A stretch of 64,000 bases of DNA from positions 116,560-180,559 of the forward strand of contig NZ_NXGB01000005.1 of assembly GCF_002850605.1 (NCBI RefSeq), written 5' to 3'. A program made the translations under genes and the position numbers. The notes below the pieces were generated by a model. That model was not told the origin of the DNA, made no database searches, and was given only the letters and a program-made list of their open reading frames with translations. Source of the stretch: Pasteurella oralis (GTDB taxonomy: Bacteria; Pseudomonadota; Gammaproteobacteria; Enterobacterales; Pasteurellaceae). Below are positions 57,604 to 64,000 of the stretch, piece after piece; the first letter of the stretch is position 1; every line of letters begins with the position of its first letter.

Positions 57604-60195
57604 ATGCTTTTTTCATATTCCCCTGTCACAACATTGTGTGCAAGTGTGGTCAAAATGCAGAAAGAAAGTTTAAAACACTTTGAACAGCAACATTTTACAG
57701 CGTTTTCAGTGTATCAGCTCATTGCAAATCGCACGTTATTTTGTGACCAGCTTTTGTGTGATCTTTGGCAACAATTTCAGTTAGCTGATCATTCACAATT
57801 AACTCTTATCGCAGTTGGGGGATATGGTCGTGAAGAAATGTTCCCGTTATCAGATTTAGATTTTTTAATCTTAACCGAACAAGAACTCGATCAGCAAACA
57901 AGCCAGCAAATTCGTCAATTGATCCAATTCTTATGGGACAGTGGTTTTGATGTGGGACATGCTGTACGTACTTTAGTTGAATGTAAAACTGAAGGGCAGC
58001 AGGATATCACTGTCGCAACAAATTTATTAGAGGCACGTTATTTAACGGGCAACCAAGCGCTATTTAATCAATTAACAAGCCTTGTCCAACAAACTGACTT
58101 TTGGCCATGTGATGCGTTTTTTAGAGCCAAAACGCAAGAGCGTGCTGCACGTTATCAACGTTATCACAATACGAGTTATAACCTTGAGCCTGATATTAAA
58201 CACAGTCCGGGTGGCTTACGTGACTTGCATTTATTGTATTGGATTGCATTACGCCATACTGGCGCGAAAAACTTAGATGATATTTTAAAATCAGGTTTTA
58301 TTTATCCTGAAGAATACGAATTGTTACAAGAAAGTCAGCAATTCTTATTCAAGGTACGTTTTGCTTTGCATTTAATTTTAAAACGCTATGACAATCGGCT
58401 TTTGTTTGAACGACAAATTCGAGTGGCGGAATTATTAGGGTTTGAAGGACAAGCAAATCAAGGGGTAGAGAAAATGATGAAAACATTTTTTCAAGCCTTG
58501 CAAGCCATTTCATTATTGAGTGATTTGTTAGTAAAACATTATCGTGAACATTTTTTACAAACTGATGGAACTGCTCAAATACACATCTTAGATAGTTATT
58601 TTCAATTAGTAGATAATGCGATTTGTTTACGACATCCTCAGATTTTTGTGCAACAACCTGAACAGATTCTCGATCTTTTTTTTCATTTGACTCAACACCA
58701 TCAAGCAGACATTCATTCTTCTACCTTACGTCAATTGCATCTTGCGCTTGAACAATTAGTTGGCTATTTGAGTGATTTTCCTGCCGCTAGAGAAAAGTTT
58801 TTACGTTTATTTAATCAACCTAAAGCAATTGAACGAGCCTTTGTGCCAATGCACAAGTACGGTGTATTAAATGCGTATTTGCCACAATGGCATCATGTTG
58901 CGGGGTTAATGCAATTTGATTTATTTCATTGTTATACCGTTGATGAACATACGTTACGTACTTTATTGAAATTAGAATATTTTTTAGATCCTGAAAGTCA
59001 ACAAATTCATCCTGTGTGTAGTCAAATATTCCCATATTTAACTGACCGTACCTTACTGTATATTGCTGCATTATTCCATGATATTGCAAAAGGCAGAGGC
59101 GGCGATCATGCTGAACTTGGTGCCGTTGATGTGGCAGCGTTTGCCGAATTACATGGTTTTGATCAGCGTGAGATTCATACATTAGTATGGTTAGTAAAGC
59201 AACACTTATTAATGTCAGTGACTGCGCAAAGACGAGATATTCATGATCCTGAGGTTGTATTAGCGTTTGCCGCCGCAGTACAAAATCAAGTACGTTTAGA
59301 TTATCTGACTTGTTTAACTGTTGCTGACATTTGTGCGACGAATGAAACATTATGGAACAGTTGGAAACGTACATTAATTGCAACCTTATATCAATTTACT
59401 CGCCAACAATTTGATCAAGGTATGGATTGCTTACTTGATCATCAACAAAAAATTGATACACATCGTCAACAAGCATTGGCATTGTTGTTAGCACAGAATA
59501 GTGCACATAATCAACAGCAGATCACTGAGATTTGGCAAAGATGTCCAGATGAATATTTTTTACGTAATACACCAAAACAAATTGCATGGCATACACAATT
59601 ATTATCTGAATTAAATGAAGAATTATTAGTTAAAATCAGTAACCGATTTTCAGAAGGTGGTACTGAAATTTTTGTGTACTGTAAAGACCAACCGAACTTA
59701 TTTAACAAAGTTGTGACAACGATTGGTGCCAAAAAATTCAGTATTCATGATGCACAAATTATTACTAGTCATGATGGTTATGTTTTTGATAGTTTTATTG
59801 TGACTGAATTAGATGGTAAGTTAGCAAAATTTGAACGTCGTCGCAGTTTAGAAAAAGCGCTGAATAAAGCACTTTCAACGCCTCAACCAATAAAAAATAC
59901 TATATTGCCTAATCCTAAATTGATTCATTTTAGCGTCAAGACAGAGATTCGCTTTTTGAAAGAAAACCGAACAGATCAAACAGAAATGGAGTTATTTGCG
60001 TTAGATCAAACGGGCTTGTTAGCTAAAGTGAGTCAAGTATTCAGCGAGTTAAAATTGAATTTGCTTAATGCGAAAATTACTACGATTGGTGAGCGGGCAG
60101 AAGATTTCTTTATTTTAACTAATAGTCAGAATAAAGCTCTTACTGTCAGTGAAAGAGCGCAGTTAGAAGAACGGCTTTATCAAGTCCTGCGCTAA
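57604..60195 (+). CDS. glnD: Bifunctional PII uridylyltransferase/uridylyl-removing enzyme
   Basis: Nitrogen sensor that uridylylates PII (GlnB/GlnK) and removes UMP according to glutamine. 863 residues: nucleotidyltransferase site [15 protein letters not shown], UTase substrate region, HD phosphohydrolase domain (VDEHTLRTL and [14 protein letters not shown] near 460-500), and two C-terminal ACT domains ([15 protein letters not shown] and [14 protein letters not shown]). ATG 57604 follows GAGG by 6 bases. The gene stands beside map, as in E. coli. Confidence 0.95.
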   Translation: MLFSYSPVTTLCASVVKMQKESLKHFEQQHFTAFSVYQLIANRTLFCDQLLCDLWQQFQLADHSQLTLIAVGGYGREEMFPLSDLDFLILTEQELDQQTSQQIRQLIQFLWDSGFDVGHAVRTLVECKTEGQQDITVATNLLEARYLTGNQALFNQLTSLVQQTDFWPCDAFFRAKTQERAARYQRYHNTSYNLEPDIKHSPGGLRDLHLLYWIALRHTGAKNLDDILKSGFIYPEEYELLQESQQFLFKVRFALHLILKRYDNRLLFERQIRVAELLGFEGQANQGVEKMMKTFFQALQAISLLSDLLVKHYREHFLQTDGTAQIHILDSYFQLVDNAICLRHPQIFVQQPEQILDLFFHLTQHHQADIHSSTLRQLHLALEQLVGYLSDFPAAREKFLRLFNQPKAIERAFVPMHKYGVLNAYLPQWHHVAGLMQFDLFHCYTVDEHTLRTLLKLEYFLDPESQQIHPVCSQIFPYLTDRTLLYIAALFHDIAKGRGGDHAELGAVDVAAFAELHGFDQREIHTLVWLVKQHLLMSVTAQRRDIHDPEVVLAFAAAVQNQVRLDYLTCLTVADICATNETLWNSWKRTLIATLYQFTRQQFDQGMDCLLDHQQKIDTHRQQALALLLAQNSAHNQQQITEIWQRCPDEYFLRNTPKQIAWHTQLLSELNEELLVKISNRFSEGGTEIFVYCKDQPNLFNKVVTTIGAKKFSIHDAQIITSHDGYVFDSFIVTELDGKLAKFERRRSLEKALNKALSTPQPIKNTILPNPKLIHFSVKTEIRFLKENRTDQTEMELFALDQTGLLAKVSQVFSELKLNLLNAKITTIGERAEDFFILTNSQNKALTVSERAQLEERLYQVLR

Positions 60196-60210
60196 AATTT
60201 GATAAAAAGT

Positions 60211-60240
60211 GACCGCACTTATTAAAGTGCGGTCTTGTTT
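60211..60240. terminator. Inverted uptake-sequence terminator between glnD and hemL
   Basis: Arms GACCGCACTT (60211-60220) and AAGTGCGGTC (60225-60234) with T-rich tail; serves convergent genes. Confidence 0.88.
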
Positions 60241-60253
60241 TTGTCATATTTTG

Positions 60254-61546
60254 TTATTGATTGCTGGCTAGGGCTGCAAATGCAATATCTGCGGCTCGTA
60301 GTGTGGATTCAATGTCTTGTTCTGAATGAGCTAAAGACATAAAACCAGCTTCAAAAGCAGAAGGGGCAAGATAAATACCTTGTTCTAACATTTTATGGAA
60401 GAAAAAGTTAAATTTTTGCGTGTCAGCTGCCATTACGTCTTGATAGGAGGATACTTCAGCTTTATCGGTAAAAAATAAACCAAACATGCCACCAACATAA
60501 TTCACAACAAAGGGAACTTGATATTTATCTGCTAGTGTTTTTAAACCGAGCGCAAGCTTTTCAGTTTGTATCGCAAGACGTTGTTCATTACCTGATTTTT
60601 TTAGTTCATTTAAACAAGCTAATCCCGCTGCCATTGCAATCGGATTACCTGACAAGGTGCCTGCTTGATAAACAGGGCCTAGTGGAGCAATGAATTGCAT
60701 AATTTCTTTTTTACCACCAAATGCACCAACCGGCATACCGCCTCCAATGACTTTGCCAAGACAAGTTAAATCAGGTTTCACATTGTAATAAGATTGTGCG
60801 CCACCTAAAGCAACACGGAAACCTGTCATGACTTCATCAATAATAAACACCGCATTGTATTCATCGCAGAGAGTACGTAAACCTTGTAAAAAATCTGCTT
60901 TGGGTGGGACACAATTCATATTACCTGCAACGGGTTCAACAATGACACAAGCAATTTCGTTTGGAAATTGTGTGAATGCTTGTTTGACGGATTCAAGATC
61001 ATTGTAATGACAAGTTAAAGTGTGTTTAGCAAAATCAGCAGGTACACCAGGAGAGTTTGGTTGACCTAAAGTAAGAGCGCCAGATCCTGCTTTTACTAAT
61101 AATGAATCGGCATGTCCATGATAGCAACCTTCGAATTTAATAATTTTATCTCTACCAGTATAACCACGAGCTAGACGAATAGCCGACATTGTTGCTTCTG
61201 TACCAGAGCTGACCATACGTATCATTTCCATAGAAGGAATCAGCGAGCAGACTAGTTCAGCAAGCTCAATCTCTAACGGTGTTGGTGCACCAAAACTTAA
61301 GCCATTTTTTGCGGTTTTTATTACGGCATTGAGAATGGCTGGATGGTTATGCCCAAGAATCATAGGTCCCCACGAACCCACATAATCAATATATTGTTTC
61401 CCTTCAGCATCAAAGATATAAGCACCTTGCGCTTTTTCAATGAAAACAGGTGTATCGCCAACACTTTTAAATGCTCGTACGGGTGAATTTACTCCACCGG
61501 GGATAGTTTGTTGCGCGCGTTGAAATAAAGATGCTGATGTTGTCAT
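60254..61546 (-). CDS. hemL: Glutamate-1-semialdehyde 2,1-aminomutase
   Basis: PLP enzyme making 5-aminolevulinate in haem synthesis. 430 residues with [14 protein letters not shown] at the start, the [14 protein letters not shown] and [16 protein letters not shown] motifs, and the PLP lysine in [17 protein letters not shown] (about 265). Its presence implies C5-pathway haem synthesis capacity at this step. Confidence 0.96.
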   Translation of the reverse strand: MTTSASLFQRAQQTIPGGVNSPVRAFKSVGDTPVFIEKAQGAYIFDAEGKQYIDYVGSWGPMILGHNHPAILNAVIKTAKNGLSFGAPTPLEIELAELVCSLIPSMEMIRMVSSGTEATMSAIRLARGYTGRDKIIKFEGCYHGHADSLLVKAGSGALTLGQPNSPGVPADFAKHTLTCHYNDLESVKQAFTQFPNEIACVIVEPVAGNMNCVPPKADFLQGLRTLCDEYNAVFIIDEVMTGFRVALGGAQSYYNVKPDLTCLGKVIGGGMPVGAFGGKKEIMQFIAPLGPVYQAGTLSGNPIAMAAGLACLNELKKSGNEQRLAIQTEKLALGLKTLADKYQVPFVVNYVGGMFGLFFTDKAEVSSYQDVMAADTQKFNFFFHKMLEQGIYLAPSAFEAGFMSLAHSEQDIESTLRAADIAFAALASNQ

Positions 61547-61676
61547 AATAAAATCCTAAGTTACACGTCAAATTGTTTTTATTTTACTGTAAAAAGTGGT
61601 AAATAGATAAAAATATTTATGGAAGAAAAAGGCTTTATGGTATTCTTCGCGCATAAAAATTCAAAGGAAAGATTCA

Positions 61677-62753
61677 ATGCTATTGAGTTTATTTGTTACT
61701 TTTTTAGGTGCTTTTTTTACATTATTAGTGATGAGACCTATTGCTAATAAGCTTGGTTTAGTTGATAAACCAAATTATCGTAAGCGACATCAAGGCGCGA
61801 TTCCACTCATTGGCGGTATTTCTTTATTTGTCGGTAACCTTTGTTTCTATCTATTAGAATGGGAACAAATGCGTTTACCTGCACTTTATCTATTTAGTAT
61901 TTTTGTCTTATTAGTTATTGGCATAATTGACGATCGTTTTGATATCAGCCCGTTTTTACGCGCAGGAATTCAAGCGATATTGGCGGTGCTCATGATTGAT
62001 CTTGGTAATTTATATTTAGATCATTTAGGACAGATTATTGGACCTTTCCAACTCACATTAGGATCAATCGGCTTAATTATCACCGTATTAGCAACTATTG
62101 CAGCAATTAATGCTTTTAACATGATTGATGGTATTGATGGCTTATTAGGTGGACTATCTAGTGTTGCGTTTGCTTCAATTGGTATTTTATTAGTGATGGA
62201 TAACCAGCTTGATTTAGCTTATTGGAGTTTTGCATTAATTATTGCTATCTTACCTTATTTTATGATGAATCTCGGTATTCCTCTGGGCGCTAAATTTAAA
62301 GTATTTATGGGAGATGCTGGAAGCACTCTTATTGGTTTTACTATTATTTGGATTTTATTGTTGAGTACGCAAGGCAAAGGACATCCAATGAATCCCGTTA
62401 CAGCACTTTGGATCATTGCGATTCCATTAATTGATATGGTCGCAATTATGTACCGCCGTTTACGTAAAGGCAAAAGTCCCTTCCGCCCTGATCGTCTACA
62501 TGTTCACCATCTTATGATGCGAGCAGGTTTAACTTCAAGGCAGGCATTTTTATTAATTACTTTTGCTGCTGTAATTTGTGCAACAATTGGGATTCTAGGT
62601 GAAATTTTTTATATCAATGAATGGTTCATGTTTGGTGGATTTATTCTTTTATTTTTTATGTACTCTTACTCAATTACTCGAGCATGGCGGATTACACGTT
62701 GGATTCGCCGAATGAAGCGTAGAGCAAAACGCATTCAGACAAGGAACAAATAA
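61677..62753 (+). CDS. wecA: Undecaprenyl-phosphate GlcNAc-1-phosphate transferase
   Basis: Starts lipid-linked glycan synthesis at the inner membrane. 358 residues, about eleven helices, with VIGIIDDRFDIS (DD motif), NAFNMIDGIDGL, MGDAGSTLIG and the cytosolic HVHHLMMRAG (HIHH-type) loop of the family. Followed by a Wzz-like gene that shares one base with its stop. In H. influenzae the orthologue I recall is needed for an O-antigen-like LPS extension. Confidence 0.94.
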   Translation: MLLSLFVTFLGAFFTLLVMRPIANKLGLVDKPNYRKRHQGAIPLIGGISLFVGNLCFYLLEWEQMRLPALYLFSIFVLLVIGIIDDRFDISPFLRAGIQAILAVLMIDLGNLYLDHLGQIIGPFQLTLGSIGLIITVLATIAAINAFNMIDGIDGLLGGLSSVAFASIGILLVMDNQLDLAYWSFALIIAILPYFMMNLGIPLGAKFKVFMGDAGSTLIGFTIIWILLLSTQGKGHPMNPVTALWIIAIPLIDMVAIMYRRLRKGKSPFRPDRLHVHHLMMRAGLTSRQAFLLITFAAVICATIGILGEIFYINEWFMFGGFILLFFMYSYSITRAWRITRWIRRMKRRAKRIQTRNK

Positions 62754-63592
62754 TGACTCAAACAGAAAATTTTGAAAAAATTGACCGCACTTTGTTAAAA
62801 AATCTATTTTCTATTATTGGCGTTACAGTATTAGGAGCTGTCATTGCTTACGGAAGTAGTTTTTCTGTTAGCAAATCTTGGATTGCTGAAGCAAAAGTCG
62901 AAAGACCCGATGTTGTTTCATTAGGCAATTATTACTCACTTTCTTCCACCTACCAATTCATTAAGAATAAAGATAATGTGCTAGACGATACAGAAATTGT
63001 TTATAACGAATTTACAAGACAATTGATATCAGAAAATAGAATTCGTTATTTTTGGCAAACCAGTGAGTATTATAAACAGAAACAAACTGGTGAAACGCAC
63101 ATTGATCTTGCATTATTAGAAAAGTTAGTTAGTAGTATAAAATTTCAAATGGCTAATTCTAATGAATTTGCAGATACAGTGAGTCTGGAACTTGAAAATC
63201 CGAAATTAGCGACAGAATTGCTTGCTACATTTGTTGATTATGTCAATCAAGAAACACGTAAAGTTGTTTATAGTAATTTAATTACACAGTGGAAAGTTGT
63301 GTTTGAGCGGGTTAAGAATGCAACGGAATTTAATTTAGGCAGAAATGCACAAAGTGTGGTTGATTCTACGCAAGATTGGCAAGGTAAGCTACAAATGATG
63401 AGAGCAGTGAGTCCATTAGATGAACAATTTACTGCTTATCGTTATGCAAAACAACCCACTCAGCCAATTAAGCCAGTCTCACCAAATCGTTTGTGCTGGG
63501 GAATATATGGTGCGCTTATAGGATTTTTCTTTGCACTATTATTTTTATTGATATTTAATTCACGTAAAAATAATCAAACTGCTTTAAATTAA
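62753..63592 (+). CDS. Wzz-type polysaccharide chain-length determinant
   Basis: 279 residues: N-terminal membrane helix (LFSIIGVTVLGAVIAYGSSF), a periplasmic helical domain, and a C-terminal helix preceded by the Pro-rich KQPTQPIKPVSPNR segment of Wzz proteins, then GIYGALIGFFFALLFLLIF. It regulates polymer length for polysaccharides made by Wzy; no wzy is in the window. The TAATG overlap with wecA implies one operon. An uptake-sequence core lies near 62784. Confidence 0.83.
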   Translation: MTQTENFEKIDRTLLKNLFSIIGVTVLGAVIAYGSSFSVSKSWIAEAKVERPDVVSLGNYYSLSSTYQFIKNKDNVLDDTEIVYNEFTRQLISENRIRYFWQTSEYYKQKQTGETHIDLALLEKLVSSIKFQMANSNEFADTVSLELENPKLATELLATFVDYVNQETRKVVYSNLITQWKVVFERVKNATEFNLGRNAQSVVDSTQDWQGKLQMMRAVSPLDEQFTAYRYAKQPTQPIKPVSPNRLCWGIYGALIGFFFALLFLLIFNSRKNNQTALN

Positions 63593-63673
63593 TGAAAGAT
63601 AGGCGTATATTTAATAACTCCTGTTCAGATTGAACAAAAAACTATCTAATGAGTTTTTTTTTCAAAAAAGTAC

Positions 63674-63702
63674 TAGACAAGTGTTTGGGAACTCATTAAT
63701 AT
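63674..63702 (+). promoter_or_regulatory. Promoter of the tRNA operon
   Basis: TAGACA (63674-63679), 17 bp, TAATAT (63697-63702), then a GC-rich discriminator (ACGCCCCGCAACG), typical of stringently controlled stable-RNA promoters. Confidence 0.8.
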
Positions 63703-63724
63703 ACGCCCCGCAACGACGCGATGA

Positions 63725-63801
<77 letters not shown>

Positions 63802-63829
63802 GAGGTTCAATGCAATGAAAACAAAATAT

Positions 63830-63906
63830 GGTGGCTATAGCTCAGTTGGTAGAGCCCCGGATTGTGATTCCGGTTGTCATGGGTTCAAGTCCCATTAGCC
63901 ACCCCA
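63830..63906 (+). tRNA. hisR: tRNA-His (GTG)
   Basis: 77 nt with the extra 5' G typical of tRNA-His, anticodon GTG in ATTGTGAT, acceptor GGTGGCT pairing with AGCCACC, CCA encoded. Confidence 0.97.
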
Positions 63907-63918
63907 AATTTTTCTAGT

Positions 63919-63995
63919 CGGCGAGTAGCGCAGCTTGGTAGCGCAACTGGTTTGGGACCAGTGGGTCGTAGGTTCAAATCCTATCTCGCCGACCA
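63919..63995 (+). tRNA. proM: tRNA-Pro (TGG)
   Basis: 77 nt with encoded CCA. Anticodon loop TTTGGGA gives TGG; acceptor CGGCGAG pairs with CTCGCCG. In E. coli a leuT gene lies between hisR and proM; here only 12 bases separate them. Confidence 0.97.
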
Positions 63996-64000
63996 ATTTC

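Noticed and set aside
58820..59383. 187-residue minus-strand frame inside glnD
   Set aside because: Shadow of a well-conserved gene with compositional bias of an antisense frame.

Overview
The window is chromosomal DNA of a gamma-proteobacterium of the family Pasteurellaceae. The strongest sign is the 9-base core AAGTGCGGT (or its complement), the Haemophilus-type DNA uptake sequence, which I counted at more than 25 places, several times as inverted pairs that double as terminators. Gene content and order (dnaB-alr...pgi, zevAB, rlmE-ftsH-folP-glmM, wecA-wzz followed by argX-hisR-proM tRNAs) and the AT-rich codon use fit the same family. I cannot fix the genus (Haemophilus, Pasteurella, Avibacterium, Aggregatibacter and Histophilus all remain possible).

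Layout. 1-2.5 kb: end of dnaB and alr. 2.6-6.6 kb: a type III restriction-modification pair (mod, res) inserted between alr and the thi/pgi region; mod carries a tract of 11-bp tandem repeats and is out of frame here, so the system is in its OFF phase and one more repeat would turn it ON. 6.7-8.0 kb: a decayed thiamine locus in which an intact-looking TPP riboswitch precedes a ThiC-ThiH chimera. 8.2-9.9 kb: pgi. 10.2-11.3 kb: a divergent Mu-type repressor/Ner pair without any other phage genes, next to a 1010-residue trimeric autotransporter adhesin (11.5-14.5 kb). 14.7-21.3 kb: YdjM-like membrane protein, metE with MetJ boxes, a degenerate spacer with broken small genes, metR and azlCD. 21.4-26.4 kb: ettA, a candidate small RNA, zevAB, a CaCA-family exchanger and tRNA-Asn. 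26.8-35.1 kb: uvrB, a TPR-like protein, an orphan TadG-like von Willebrand A protein, and a glycine-betaine-type ABC transporter with a fused binding-protein/permease. 35.5-41 kb: housekeeping genes rlmE, ftsH, folP, glmM, sixA. 41.3-43.4 kb: repeat lipoprotein, minC, ycgL, and a T4-endonuclease-V-like glycosylase. 43.5-51.5 kb: a Fur-box-headed FTR1/P19 iron-uptake operon with its ABC/redox module. 51.8-63.6 kb: pepE, a DyP peroxidase, mrcB, yacL-erpA, map, glnD, hemL, wecA-wzz. 63.7-64 kb: three tRNA genes behind a strong promoter with a GC-rich start region.

How the parts relate. Most of the window is ordinary core genome. The accessory or unstable parts are the phase-variable mod/res system (a possible phasevarion, because the methylase would switch genome-wide methylation), the thi ruin, the phage switch beside the adhesin, the solitary TadG-like protein and the metE-metR spacer. 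Metal acquisition is well represented (FTR1/P19, ZevAB, DyP peroxidase). All functional statements rest on sequence motifs and recalled family knowledge; no database search was run.
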